DNA from: an uncultured Microbacteriaceae bacterium
GTDB taxonomy: Bacteria; Actinomycetota; Actinomycetes; Actinomycetales; Microbacteriaceae
Reading direction: 5' to 3'
Assembly (NCBI GenBank): GCA_947487835.1
Contig: CANKXX010000005.1
Coordinates: 1 to 64,000, forward strand
DNA length: 64,000 bases
Below, piece after piece: positions 9,536 through 18,833 of the stretch (positions within the stretch are counted from its first letter, which is position 1; every line of letters starts with the position of its first letter). A program made the position numbers and the translations under genes. Below the pieces are notes generated by a model. The model saw only the letters and a list, made by a program, of their open reading frames with translations. It did not search any database and had not been told where the DNA came from.

Positions 9536-9603
9536 TTCAGGCTCAGCTGCGACACGCCGCGTTTCGAGGACTCCGGACGCGGCGTGTCGCAGCACAGCCT
9601 GAA
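9536..9603. repeat. 27-bp imperfect inverted repeat (extragenic palindrome)
   Basis: Left arm 9536-9562 and right arm 9577-9603 are reverse complements at 25 of 27 positions; the core is GCGACACGCCGCGT / ACGCGGCGTGTCGC. The loop is 14 nt. An extra partial copy of the left arm (CAGGCTCAGCTGCG) sits just upstream at about 9517-9530. It could fold into a very stable hairpin and is a plausible terminator or repetitive extragenic palindrome. It has no coding content. Confidence 0.85.
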
Positions 9604-9671
9604 TTGCGAACGGTGGCGGGAGGACGGGCGCGGGTCGGGGATGTGGAGGAGAGGAGGACAGCGTGGATGAG

Positions 9672-9801
9672 GGGGGATGCGACAGGGGGACGCGACAGGG
9701 GGATGCGACAGGGGGACGCGACAGGGGGACGCGACAGGGGGATGCGACAGGGGGATGCGACAGGGGGATGCGACAGGGGGACGCGGCAGGGGGACGCGGG
9801 G
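9672..9801. repeat. 13-bp VNTR, about ten units, next to the rsmD promoter
   Basis: Units of GGGGGAYGCGACA (Y is C or T) repeat nine times from 9672 to 9788. A degenerate tenth copy (GGGGGACGCGGGG) follows, and then a G-rich tail to about 9826. The unit is not a multiple of three and the run lies outside genes. It ends some 30 bp before the -10 of rsmD, so the -35 position falls in the degenerate tail. Confidence 0.9.
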
Positions 9802-9830
9802 CGGGGGGACGCGGGGCGGGCGGCGGGAGG

Positions 9831-9843
9831 TAGCCTCGATGCG
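9831..9843 (+). promoter_or_regulatory. leaderless promoter -10 of rsmD
   Basis: TAGCCT at 9831-9836 is followed by 7 nt and then ATG 9844, the TAnnnT-N7-start arrangement of actinobacterial leaderless transcripts. A GGGAGG at 9825-9830 is 13 nt from the start, too far to be a good SD. Confidence 0.6.
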
Positions 9844-10551
<708 letters not shown>

Positions 10552-11574
10552 GGATCCCAGCCGCCGGTACCCCGATGCGGCGCGCCGTCGACCGTGACCA
10601 CGCCCGCGTCGTCGTTGACGAGCCCGATCGCGCGGAAGCCTGCCGGGAGCGGGGCCGACGCCGGGAACGTGGCGAGGAGCGAGTGGTCCTCGCCGCCGGT
10701 GAGCACGAGGTCGTAGGCCACCTGCCGCAGAGCCGGATGCGCCGAGGAGACCCAGAACATGTCCTCCGCGAGGGCCTCGGTGTAGACGTTGATGCCCACC
10801 CCGCTGGCCACCGCGATGCGCGACGCGTCGAGGAGGAGCCCGTCGGAGACGTCGAGCATGGCCGTCGCCCCGCCCGTGGACGCGTCCCGGCCGAGGGCGA
10901 TGGGCGGTGATGGGGCGAGCTGGGCGCCGACGACCTCGGGGTGCCGCCTGCGGAGGGCGCGGGCGAGGTCCGCGGCCGGTTCAGGTGCGTCCGTGCCGTC
11001 GCCCGAGCGGACGGCCTCGGAGAAGAGCAGACGCACGCCGGCGGCCGCGCGGCCGAGCACGCCCGCGACGGCGAGCACGTCCCCGCCGCGGGCGCCGGAA
11101 CGCAGCACGGGCGCCCGGCCCTCGAGGTCTCCGAAGGCCGTGACCACGATCGTGAGGGCGTCCGAGACCGACAGGTCGCCGCCGACGACGCCGCAGCCCG
11201 GCGCCAGCGCGGAGACGCCGTCGCGGAGACCGTCGGCGAACGCCTCGAGCCAGGCGACCTCGGTCGACTTCGGCACCGCGAGCGCGACGACCAGCGACGT
11301 GGGGACGGCGCCCATGGCGGCGACGTCCGCGAGGTTGGAGGCTGCGGCCTTGACGCCGAGGTCGTGCGCGCTCGACCAGGCGAGCCGGAAGTCCGGTCCG
11401 TGGATCATCATGTCCGTCGTGACGACGAAGCGGCCGTCCGGCGCGGCGAGCACCGCGGCGTCGTCCCCGGGGCCGACAAGCTGGGTATCGGCCGAGGGAA
11501 GGCGGGGAAAGATCCGGGCGAGGGCCGCGCGCTCCCCGATGGAGCCGAGGGTGTCGTGGGCGGTCACGCGTTCC

Positions 11575-11584
11575 ACGGTAGCGT
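11575..11584. promoter_or_regulatory. divergent promoters with overlapping -10 hexamers (thiL and DUF3515)
   Basis: The ten bases ACGGTAGCGT hold a plus-strand -10, TAGCGT (11579-11584, 7 nt before ATG 11592), and a minus-strand -10, TACCGT (11580-11575, 7 nt before GTG 11567). The two hexamers share the TA base pairs. Both place the start codon at the expected +1, so both mRNAs would be leaderless. Confidence 0.6.
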
Positions 11585-11591
11585 GGTTGGA

Positions 11592-12146
11592 ATGAGTTCC
11601 CCGCGCCGTCCCCGCCCCTCGCGGGCATCGCGCACCACCAGGCGCCTCTCCCCCGTGCTGCTTCCGATCCTCGCGGCGGCGCTGCTCACCGGGTGCACGC
11701 CCAAGGTCCCGCTGCAGGCGGCCCCCGCGGCGACCGACACCGCGTGCGCCGACGTCGTGGTGAACCTGCCCGAGGAGGTCGCGGGCCAGCTCAGCCGCGA
11801 GACCGACGCGCAGGGCACCGCCGCGTGGGGATCGCCCGACTCGACCGTGCTGATGCGCTGCGGCGTCGAGGTGCCCGGACCGACGACGGCCCGCTGCATC
11901 GGCGTGAGCGGGGTGGACTGGGTCATCGACGACTCCCGCCAGCCGCTCATGACCTACACGACCTACGGGCGCGAGCCGGCGGTCGAGGTGTTCGTGAACG
12001 AGGACCCCGACGACGGCGGCATCTCCGGCTCGTCCGTGCTCGCCGCGCTGTCCGACGCGATCGGCGGGAGCATCGAGGCGACCGGCGGCTGCACGGACCC
12101 GGCGGAGCTCCTCACGACCGAGGCCCCGGTAGCCCCCGCGGGCTAG
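11592..12146 (+). CDS. DUF3515 lipoprotein
   Basis: 184 aa. A basic N-terminus and a hydrophobic segment (VLLPILAAALLTGCT) end in a lipobox with the lipidated Cys near residue 36, so the protein should be anchored to the outer face of the membrane. The mature part contains several cysteines (ACADVVVNL, LMRCGVEVPG, TARCIGVSG, GGCTDPAEL), the pattern of actinobacterial DUF3515 proteins, which are often encoded between ddl and thiL as here. Function is unknown; the neighbourhood suggests a link to the cell envelope. The transcript is probably leaderless. Confidence 0.85.
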   Translation: MSSPRRPRPSRASRTTRRLSPVLLPILAAALLTGCTPKVPLQAAPAATDTACADVVVNLPEEVAGQLSRETDAQGTAAWGSPDSTVLMRCGVEVPGPTTARCIGVSGVDWVIDDSRQPLMTYTTYGREPAVEVFVNEDPDDGGISGSSVLAALSDAIGGSIEATGGCTDPAELLTTEAPVAPAG

Positions 12147-12156
12147 CGGTTCCCGC

Positions 12157-12186
12157 GGTCCCTGGGCCCGTCGAAGGGACGCGACC
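12157..12186 (+). repeat. REP-like element (GGTCCCTG..CGTCGAAGGGAC)
   Basis: GGTCCCTGGGCCCGTCGAAG then GGACGCG is a member of the short palindromic family seen nine times in this window, with outer arms GTCCCT/AGGGAC. It lies just after the DUF3515 stop. Confidence 0.75.
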
Positions 12187-12189
12187 GAT

Positions 12190-12253
12190 CCTGCCCAGGC
12201 AGAAGGATCCTGCCCAGTTCTAACCTGCGCAGGAACCTCCTGCCTGGGCAGGG
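12190..12253. repeat. 64-nt intergenic repeat with inverted ends, copy 1
   Basis: It begins CCTGCCCAGGCAG and ends CTGCCTGGGCAGGG, so the ends are inverted copies of each other. A third CCTGCCCAG lies inside and the middle reads TAACCTGCGCA. A second copy of exactly the same length is at 25665-25728. This one sits between the convergent DUF3515 and ddl genes and could act as a bidirectional terminator. Confidence 0.85.
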
Positions 12254-12281
12254 TCAGGGTGGGGTGAGCGTTCGGGCGCGC

Positions 12282-13412
12282 TTATTCGGCGAGGGCGGCC
12301 GGCTCCGCGGCGCGGACCGAACCGGCGCGAGCCAGCGCGACGTCGAGCAGCTCGGTGATCAGCTCGGGGTAGCTCAGCCCGGAGGCCAGCCAGCACTTGG
12401 GGAACATCGAGATGGGCGTGAAGCCCGGCATGGTGTTCAGCTCGTTGATGACGAAGCCCTGCGCGGTGAGGAAGAAGTCCACGCGCGCGAGTCCCGCGCC
12501 GTCGATGGCCTCGAACGCCCGCAGGGAGAGCTCCTGCATCTCGGCGAGCTCCGCGTCGGTCAGCTCCGCCGGGCAGACGAGGTCGACGCCGGGGGCGCCG
12601 AGGTACTTCGCGTCGAAGTCGTAGAAGTCGCGGCCGGACACCACGATCTCGCCGGCGACGGATGCGCGGGCCGGCTCGCCCGGGCGCCCGCCGAGCACGG
12701 CGCACTCCACCTCGCGGCCGACGACGCCGGCCTCGATCAGCACCTTGCTGTCCTCCGCGAGGGCGACGGCCATGGCGGAGTCGAGCGCGGCCCAGTCGTC
12801 TACCCTGCTGACGCCGACGCTGGAGCCGGCGCGCGCGGGCTTGACGAACACGGGCAGCCCCAGGGTGGACGCGCGCTCGCGCACGTCCTCCGCGGACCCG
12901 GTCCACTCGCGGCCCTGCACCGTGATCCAGGGCGCCACCGCGATACCGGCGGCGCGGAGCACGGTCTTGGTGAAGTGCTTGTCCATGCCGATGCTCGACG
13001 CGAGCACGCCGGAGCCGACGTAGGGCAGGCCGAGGAGCTCGAGCATGCCCTGCACCGTTCCGTCCTCGCCGTACGGTCCATGCAGGATGGGGAATACGAC
13101 GTCGACCTCGCCCAGCACGCGCTCCGTCCCGTCCGGCAGTGCCACCGAGACCTCGCGCGACAGCGTGCTCTCCGGCCACTGGATGCGGCTGCCGTTGTCC
13201 TCGACGGTGGGGAGCGCCGTCGCGTCGAGCGCGAACTTCGCCGGGTCGTCGTCCTCGAGCGTGAAGGCGCCGTCGCGGGTGATGCCGATCGGGATGACGT
13301 CGAAGCGGTCGCGGTCGATGGCGGCGAGCACGCCGCCCGCGGTGGCGCAGCTGATGGAGTGCTCGCTCGACGGTCCGCCGAACAGTAGCGCGACGGTGAT
13401 CTTCGTGGACAT
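12282..13412 (-). CDS. ddl: D-alanine--D-alanine ligase
   Basis: 376 aa. It joins two D-Ala residues with ATP for peptidoglycan precursor synthesis. Visible are LLFGGPSSEHSISCATA at the N-terminus, HGPYGEDGTVQGMLELLGLP, the ATP-grasp section VFVKPARAGSSVGVSRV, and the Mg-binding end LARVDFFLT..INELNTMPGFTPISMFP. The size is normal. An SD of GGGGGAG lies 6 nt before the ATG, inside the end of gpsA; the genes are 3 bp apart. Last gene of the leuCD-murA-plsC-gpsA-ddl series. Confidence 0.97.
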   Translation of the reverse strand: MSTKITVALLFGGPSSEHSISCATAGGVLAAIDRDRFDVIPIGITRDGAFTLEDDDPAKFALDATALPTVEDNGSRIQWPESTLSREVSVALPDGTERVLGEVDVVFPILHGPYGEDGTVQGMLELLGLPYVGSGVLASSIGMDKHFTKTVLRAAGIAVAPWITVQGREWTGSAEDVRERASTLGLPVFVKPARAGSSVGVSRVDDWAALDSAMAVALAEDSKVLIEAGVVGREVECAVLGGRPGEPARASVAGEIVVSGRDFYDFDAKYLGAPGVDLVCPAELTDAELAEMQELSLRAFEAIDGAGLARVDFFLTAQGFVINELNTMPGFTPISMFPKCWLASGLSYPELITELLDVALARAGSVRAAEPAALAE

Positions 13413-13415
13413 GCT

Positions 13416-14447
13416 CTACTCCCCCTGGGGCGTGTCGGAATCGGTGGTCAGGTGCGGCGCGAGGTCCCGTGGCGCGAGCGTGCCCTGCAGCACCTGCTGC
13501 ACCTGCTCGGCGATCGGCATCGAGACCCCCCGTGCCGCCGCCAGTTCGAGGATGGGCGTGACCGAGGCCAGCCCCTCCGCGGTCTGCTGCATCGAGTTGA
13601 CGACGTCGCTGAACGTGTAGCCCTGGCCGAGCAGCCGGCCCGCGGTGTTGTTGCGGGAGAGCGGCGACTCGCAGGTCGCGATGAGGTCGCCGAGCCCGGC
13701 GAGCCCGGCGAGGGTCTCGGGCCGGGCGCCGTACGCGACGGCGAAGTCGGTCATCTCGGCGAGGCCGCGGGTCACGATGGAGGCCTTGGTGTTCTCGCCG
13801 TAGCCGACGCCGTCGACGATGCCGATGGCGACCGCGACGAGGTTCTTCAGCACGCCGCCGAACTCGGTGCCGATCACGTCGGTGTTCACGAACGACCGGA
13901 AGTAGCGGTTGGAGGCGGTGAGCGCCACCGTGTGCGCCGTCTCGAGGTTGCTCGACGAGACCACGGCGGCCGTCGGCTGCTCCTTGGCGATCTCGAGGGC
14001 GAGATTGGGGCCGGATGCGACGGCGATGCGCTCCGGCGCGATGTGGAGCGTCTGCTCGATGACCTGGCTCATCCGCAGGCCGCTGCCGCGCTCCACGCCC
14101 TTCATGAGGCTGACGACGATGGCGTCGTCCGGGATGAACGCGGCGGCCTGCTCCAGGTTCGACCGGAGGCTCTGGCTCGGCACGGAGATGTAGACCTGGG
14201 TTGCCCCGTCGAGCACCTCGTCGAGCTTGGCGCTCGCGCGGAGGCTGCGGGGCAGGTTGATGCCGGGGAGGTAGTCGCTGTTGCGCTTGCTGATCGTGAT
14301 CTCGGTCGCCAGCTCGGCGCGCCTCGCCCACATGGTCACGGGCGAGCCGCCGTCGGCGAGGACCTTGGCGAAGGTGGTCCCCCAGCTGCCCGCGCCGAGG
14401 ACGACGATCTTGGCGCTCCGCTGCGCGTCCTTCGGCGAACTACTCAA
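13416..14447 (-). CDS. gpsA: glycerol-3-phosphate dehydrogenase [NAD(P)+]
   Basis: 343 aa from a TTG at 14447. It reduces dihydroxyacetone phosphate to sn-glycerol-3-phosphate for phospholipid synthesis. The NAD(P) site is IVVLGAGSWGTTFAKVLAD near the start; KGVERGSGLRM, SGPNLALEIA, and the catalytic section GVLKNLVAVAIGIVDGVGYG follow, then GLGDLIATCESPLSRN. The TTG overlaps the plsC stop by 8 nt and gives the usual short lead before the nucleotide fold; starts further upstream would lie inside plsC. It supplies the substrate chain used by the neighbouring acyltransferase. Confidence 0.95.
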   Translation of the reverse strand: MSSSPKDAQRSAKIVVLGAGSWGTTFAKVLADGGSPVTMWARRAELATEITISKRNSDYLPGINLPRSLRASAKLDEVLDGATQVYISVPSQSLRSNLEQAAAFIPDDAIVVSLMKGVERGSGLRMSQVIEQTLHIAPERIAVASGPNLALEIAKEQPTAAVVSSSNLETAHTVALTASNRYFRSFVNTDVIGTEFGGVLKNLVAVAIGIVDGVGYGENTKASIVTRGLAEMTDFAVAYGARPETLAGLAGLGDLIATCESPLSRNNTAGRLLGQGYTFSDVVNSMQQTAEGLASVTPILELAAARGVSMPIAEQVQQVLQGTLAPRDLAPHLTTDSDTPQGE

Positions 14448-15225
14448 ACCGGCCGGTCTCTTTCTGGTTGTTGATCTTCGGGTCCCAGCGCTGCTCCGGC
14501 GCCTTCTCCCCCCGGAGGTCCTCGAGCAGGGCCGTGATCGCATCCATCACGACGCCTGTCGCCTCCGTGAGAGTACCGGAGTCCAGGGCGCGGCCGCGGA
14601 AGGCGGACAGGTCGACCGGCTCACCGAACTTGATCCGCACGGTCTTCCGCGGGAACACCGAGATCTTCTTCGAGTACCGGCCCATCAGCTGCTGGGTGCC
14701 CCAGTGCGCCACGGGCACGACCGGGATGCCCTGCTCGAGCGCGATGCGCACCGCACCGGTCTTGCCGCGCATGGGCCACAGCTCGGGGTCCCGGGTCAGC
14801 GACCCCTCGGGGTAGACGATGACGAGGCGCCCCTTCTCCACGAGCTCGTTCGCGGCGCGAAGCGGCTCGCTGCCGCGCACCGTTCCGGCCCGCTCGACGG
14901 GGATCTGGCCGGACCGGCGCAGCAGCCAGCCGACCACGGGCACCCGGAACAGGCCGGCCTTCGCGAGGAAGCGCGGGGCGCGCCCGAGGCGCCACACAGC
15001 GTGACCCATGACGACGGGGTCGATCTCGCTGTAGTGGTTGGGCGCGAGCACGAAAGCGCCCTCGCGCGGCATCTTCTCGGCGCCCTCGATGCGGTAGCGC
15101 GTGGCCAGGTTCATCGGCGGCACGGCGAGCGCGGCGAGCACCCAGAAGATAGACGGCCGGGTCTTCTCGGGCGTCGCCCTCAGGCGCGGGGACGGGGCGG
15201 GTTCGGGCTGGGAGGGGCGGGGCAT
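14440..15225 (-). CDS. plsC: 1-acyl-sn-glycerol-3-phosphate acyltransferase family protein
   Basis: 261 aa. PlsC-type enzymes add the second acyl chain to lysophosphatidate. The HX4D catalytic motif is in APNHYSEIDPVVMG. The acceptor-binding section is RSGQIPVERAG and the EGT-like motif is VIYPEGSLTRDPELWP. A short hydrophobic region (FWVLAALAVPPMNLA) precedes the catalytic part, fitting membrane association. The gene lies between murA (7 bp) and gpsA (8-nt overlap). Acyl specificity cannot be told. Confidence 0.92.
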   Translation of the reverse strand: MPRPSQPEPAPSPRLRATPEKTRPSIFWVLAALAVPPMNLATRYRIEGAEKMPREGAFVLAPNHYSEIDPVVMGHAVWRLGRAPRFLAKAGLFRVPVVGWLLRRSGQIPVERAGTVRGSEPLRAANELVEKGRLVIVYPEGSLTRDPELWPMRGKTGAVRIALEQGIPVVPVAHWGTQQLMGRYSKKISVFPRKTVRIKFGEPVDLSAFRGRALDSGTLTEATGVVMDAITALLEDLRGEKAPEQRWDPKINNQKETGRFE

Positions 15226-15232
15226 CCGCCCA

Positions 15233-16603
15233 TTATCCTTCGAGAACGAACTCTGCCCCGAGCTGCTCGAGCTTCGCGATGAAGTTCTCGTACCCCCGGC
15301 TGATGATGCCGACGTTGCTGACCGTGGAGGTGCCCTCGGCGCTCAGTGCGGCGATCAGGTGGCTGAAGCCGCCGCGCAGGTCGGGCACGACGATGTCGGC
15401 GCCCTTCAGCGGGGTGGGGCCGGAGATGACCGCGGAGTGGTTGAAGTTGCGCTGGCCGAAGCGGCAGGGCTGCCCGCCGAGGCACTCGCGGTGGATCTGG
15501 ATCGTCGCGCCCATCTCCACGAGCGCGTCGACGAAGCCGAAGCGCTGCTCGTAGACCGTCTCGTGCACGATCGAGACGCCCTTGGCCTTGGTGAGGGCCA
15601 CGACGAGCGGCTGCTGCCAGTCCGTCATGAAGCCGGGGTGCACGTCGGTCTCGATGACCACGGGCTTCAGCGGGCCGCCCGGGTGGTAGAAGCGGATGCC
15701 GTCGTCCTCGATGTCGAACGCGCCGCCGACCTTGCGGAAGACGTTGAGGAACGTCGTCATCTCCTGCTGACGGGCACCGCCGACGAAGATGTCGCCCTCG
15801 GTGGCCAGCGCGGCGGAGGCCCAGCTCGCGGCCTCGTTCCGGTCGAACAGCGCGCGGTGGGTGTAGCCCTCGAGGCGGTCGACGCCCTCGATGCGGATCA
15901 CGCGGTCGGTGTCGACCGAGATGATGGCGCCCATCTTCTGCAGGATGTTGATGAGATCCATGATCTCGGGCTCGATGGCCGCGCCCGTGAGCTCGGTGAT
16001 GCCCTGCGCGCGCACGGCGGTGAGCAGGACCTGCTCGGTGGCGCCGACGCTCGGGTAGGGCAGGGAAACCTTGGCGCCCTTCAGCCCGTTCGGGGCCGAC
16101 ATGCGGATGCCGTTCGGCTGCTTCTCGACGATCGCGCCGAAGTTGCGCAGCACCTCGAGGTGGAAGTCGATGGGGCGGTCGCCGATGCGGCAGCCGCCGA
16201 GGTCGGGGATGAACGCCTCGCCCAGGCGGTGCAGCAGCGGCCCGCAGAACAGGATCGGGATGCGGCTGGAGCCGGCGTGGGCGTCGATCTCGGCGTAGTG
16301 CGCGCTCTCGACGTTGCTCGGGTCGAGCACCAGCTCGCCGTCCTCGGCACCCTTGGCGATCTTCACGCCGTGGATCTCGAGGAGGCTCGCGACGACGCGC
16401 ACGTCGCTGATGTCGGGGACGCTGCGCAGCAGGCTCGGGCTCTCGCCGAGCAGGGCGGCGACCATCGCCTTGGTCACGAGGTTCTTGGCCCCGCGCACCT
16501 CGATGCGACCCGTCAGCGGGCGACCGCCACGGATGACGATGCGGTCGCCTCGGAGGCCGACGCTCGCGCCGGCCCGGTTGGCATCCTGCAGAAGAGAACT
16601 CAC
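15233..16603 (-). CDS. murA: UDP-N-acetylglucosamine 1-carboxyvinyltransferase
   Basis: 456 aa from a GTG start. It transfers enolpyruvate from PEP to UDP-GlcNAc, the first committed step of peptidoglycan synthesis. Visible are RGAKNLVTKAMVAALLGES with the substrate-binding Lys-Asn, and the active-site cysteine in DLGGCRIGDRPIDFHL (about C138), the residue fosfomycin modifies in this family. DLRGGFSHLIAALSAEGTS and VGIISRGYENFIAKL close the protein as usual. It is 1 bp after leuD. Confidence 0.96.
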   Translation of the reverse strand: MSSLLQDANRAGASVGLRGDRIVIRGGRPLTGRIEVRGAKNLVTKAMVAALLGESPSLLRSVPDISDVRVVASLLEIHGVKIAKGAEDGELVLDPSNVESAHYAEIDAHAGSSRIPILFCGPLLHRLGEAFIPDLGGCRIGDRPIDFHLEVLRNFGAIVEKQPNGIRMSAPNGLKGAKVSLPYPSVGATEQVLLTAVRAQGITELTGAAIEPEIMDLINILQKMGAIISVDTDRVIRIEGVDRLEGYTHRALFDRNEAASWASAALATEGDIFVGGARQQEMTTFLNVFRKVGGAFDIEDDGIRFYHPGGPLKPVVIETDVHPGFMTDWQQPLVVALTKAKGVSIVHETVYEQRFGFVDALVEMGATIQIHRECLGGQPCRFGQRNFNHSAVISGPTPLKGADIVVPDLRGGFSHLIAALSAEGTSTVSNVGIISRGYENFIAKLEQLGAEFVLEG

Positions 16604-16604
16604 G

Positions 16605-17201
16605 CTATTTCACCGGCAATGTCTTGGGCCGCCAGGACTCCCGGCGGGATTCGAATTCTGTGATGCGCGGTTCGTCGCGCAGGGTGAGGCCGATGTCATC
16701 GAGCCCCTCGATCAGCCGCCAACGAGTGTAATCGTCGATGTCGAACGGCACGGACAGGTCGCCCAGCGTGGCGACACGCTCGACGAGATCGATGGTCACG
16801 CCGACCCCGGGCTGAGCCTCGATGGCCGCCCACAGCCGCTCCGCGTCCTCCTCGGAGACCTGGCCCGCGAGCAGGCCCTGCTTCCCGGAGTTGCCCCGGA
16901 AGATGTCGCCGAACCGCGGGCTGAGGACCGCGCGGAATCCGAAGTCCCGCAGCGCCCACACCGCATGCTCGCGGGAGGAGCCCGTGCCGAAGTCGCTGCC
17001 CGCGACCAGCACGGACGCACCCTGGTACTCGGGGCGGTTGAGCACGAAGTCCGGATCCTGCCGCCAGCCGTAGAACAGCGCGTCCTCGAAGCCCGTCTTG
17101 GTGACGCGCTTCAGGAAGTTGGCGGGGATGATCTGGTCGGTGTCGACGTTGGAGCGGCGCAGCGGCGCGGCGAGTCCCGTGAAGCGGGTGAACCTGTCCA
17201 T
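16605..17201 (-). CDS. leuD: 3-isopropylmalate dehydratase small subunit
   Basis: 198 aa. With LeuC it isomerises 2-isopropylmalate to 3-isopropylmalate in leucine synthesis. Visible are [16 protein letters not shown], the [20 protein letters not shown] swivel motif, and [15 protein letters not shown]. Its ATG overlaps the leuC TGA as TGATG, so the two subunits are translationally coupled. Confidence 0.97.
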   Translation of the reverse strand: MDRFTRFTGLAAPLRRSNVDTDQIIPANFLKRVTKTGFEDALFYGWRQDPDFVLNRPEYQGASVLVAGSDFGTGSSREHAVWALRDFGFRAVLSPRFGDIFRGNSGKQGLLAGQVSEEDAERLWAAIEAQPGVGVTIDLVERVATLGDLSVPFDIDDYTRWRLIEGLDDIGLTLRDEPRITEFESRRESWRPKTLPVK

Positions 17202-18655
17202 CAGCGCCCACCGCCCTGCAGGGACGGCACGGGCGCGGACGACGCCGACTCCTGCGCGAGGTCCCACGGGCTGGAGAGTGTTCCGCGGATCGCGGTCGCG
17301 GCGGCGACGAGCGGCGAGACCAGGTGGGTGCGGCCGCCCTTGCCCTGGCGGCCCTCGAAGTTCCGGTTGCTCGTCGAGGCGCAGCGCTCCCCCGGGGCGA
17401 GCTGGTCGGGGTTCATGCCGAGGCACATGGAGCACCCGGCGAAGCGCCACTCGGCGCCGAACGCGGTGATGATCTTGTCGAGGCCCTCCGCCTCCGCCTG
17501 CAGCCGCACGCGGGCGGAACCGGGCACGACCATGACGCGCACGCCCTCCGCCTTGGTCTGCCCCTCGATGATGGAGGCGAAGGCGCGCAGGTCCTCGATC
17601 CGGCTGTTGGTGCAGGAGCCCATGAAGACCGCGTCGACGTGGATGTCCTTGAGGGGCGTGCCCGCGGCGATGTCCATGTACTCGAGGGCGCGCTCCGCGG
17701 CGGCGCGCTCGTTGGCGTCGGCGATGTCCGCCGGGTTCGGCACGGAGTCGCTCAGCGAGGCGCCCTGGCCGGGGTTCGTGCCCCAGGTGACGAACGGCTC
17801 GAGCGTGTTCGCGTCGAGGAAGATCTCCGCGTCGAACACCGCGTCGTCGTCCGTGGCGAGCGTGTTCCAGTACTCGACGGCGGCGTCCCAGTCGGCGCCC
17901 TCGGGCGCGTGCGGGCGGCCCTTCAGGTAGCCGTAGGTCGTCTCGTCCGGCGCGACCATGCCCGCGCGGGCGCCGGCCTCGATGGACATGTTGCAGATGG
18001 TCATGCGCCCCTCCATGGAGAGGGAGCGGATGGCGCTGCCGCGGTACTCGAGCACGTAGCCCTGCCCGCCGCCGGTGCCGATCTGCGCGATGACGGCGAG
18101 GATGATGTCCTTCGCGGTCACGCCGGGCCGGAGCTCGCCCTCGACCGTGACCGCCATGGTCTTGAACGGCTTGAGCGGCAGCGTCTGCGTCGCGAGCACG
18201 TGCTCGACCTCGCTCGTGCCGATGCCGAACGCCATGGCGCCGAACGCCCCGTGGGTCGAGGTGTGCGAGTCGCCGCACACCACGGTGATGCCGGGCATGG
18301 TCAGCCCGAGCTGCGGCCCGACGACGTGCACGATGCCCTGCTCGACGTCGCCGAGGGAGTGCAGGCGCACGCCGAACTCCTGGGCGTTCCGGCGCAGCGT
18401 CTCGATCTGGGTGCGGCTCGTGAGGTCCGCGATGGGGCGGTCGATGGCCAGGGTCGGCGTGTTGTGGTCCTCGGTGGCGATCGTCAGGTCCGGCCGGCGC
18501 ACCGGGCGCCCGGCCATGCGGAGGCCGTCGAACGCCTGCGGGCTGGTGACCTCGTGAAGGAGGTGGAGGTCGATGTAGAGGAGGTCGGGCGCTCCGTCTT
18601 CGCCGCGCGCGACCAGGTGGTCGTCCCACACCTTCTCAGCAAGCGTCTTGCCCAT
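17201..18655 (-). CDS. leuC: 3-isopropylmalate dehydratase large subunit
   Basis: 484 aa. This is the aconitase-like subunit that carries a [4Fe-4S] cluster. Cluster cysteines are visible in [16 protein letters not shown] and [38 protein letters not shown] and [21 protein letters not shown] are family signatures. I prefer ATG 18655 because GAAGG sits 5 nt upstream; a GTG at 18667 and ATG at 18658 are alternatives that add up to four residues. Head of the leuCD-murA-plsC-gpsA-ddl series. Confidence 0.96.
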   Translation of the reverse strand: MGKTLAEKVWDDHLVARGEDGAPDLLYIDLHLLHEVTSPQAFDGLRMAGRPVRRPDLTIATEDHNTPTLAIDRPIADLTSRTQIETLRRNAQEFGVRLHSLGDVEQGIVHVVGPQLGLTMPGITVVCGDSHTSTHGAFGAMAFGIGTSEVEHVLATQTLPLKPFKTMAVTVEGELRPGVTAKDIILAVIAQIGTGGGQGYVLEYRGSAIRSLSMEGRMTICNMSIEAGARAGMVAPDETTYGYLKGRPHAPEGADWDAAVEYWNTLATDDDAVFDAEIFLDANTLEPFVTWGTNPGQGASLSDSVPNPADIADANERAAAERALEYMDIAAGTPLKDIHVDAVFMGSCTNSRIEDLRAFASIIEGQTKAEGVRVMVVPGSARVRLQAEAEGLDKIITAFGAEWRFAGCSMCLGMNPDQLAPGERCASTSNRNFEGRQGKGGRTHLVSPLVAAATAIRGTLSSPWDLAQESASSAPVPSLQGGGR

Positions 18656-18664
18656 CATCACCTT

Positions 18665-18746
18665 CACATCGGAGCCGATTCCAGCTGAATCAACACATCG
18701 GAGTCGATCGGAGGGCCGATTCTACCGTCGGCACGCTATACCCCAA
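18665..18746 (-). promoter_or_regulatory. leuC promoter region with direct repeats and palindrome
   Basis: On the minus strand TTGGGG (18746-18741), a 16-bp spacer and TAGAAT (18724-18719) form a good promoter. Downstream, the 10-mer CTCCGATGTG occurs twice (18703-18694 and 18674-18665), 29 bp apart. The two copies flank an imperfect palindrome, GATTCAGCTGGAATC. The second copy runs into the ribosome site. It could be an operator or leader element for leucine control; no leader peptide with leucine codons was seen. Confidence 0.45.
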
Positions 18747-18833
18747 CCGAACGGAGCCCTCGCCGTATTCCCGGCGCATTCCGGGCGGCGCGCCTCGTCC
18801 CCCGCGCGGCCGCCCCGGGAGCATCAGGGGAGT

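Noticed and set aside
9418-9801. Possible CRISPR array in the repeat-rich gap before rsmD
   Set aside because: Units are 9-13 bp and directly adjoining with no unique spacers, and there are no cas genes; these are slippage-type tandem repeats.
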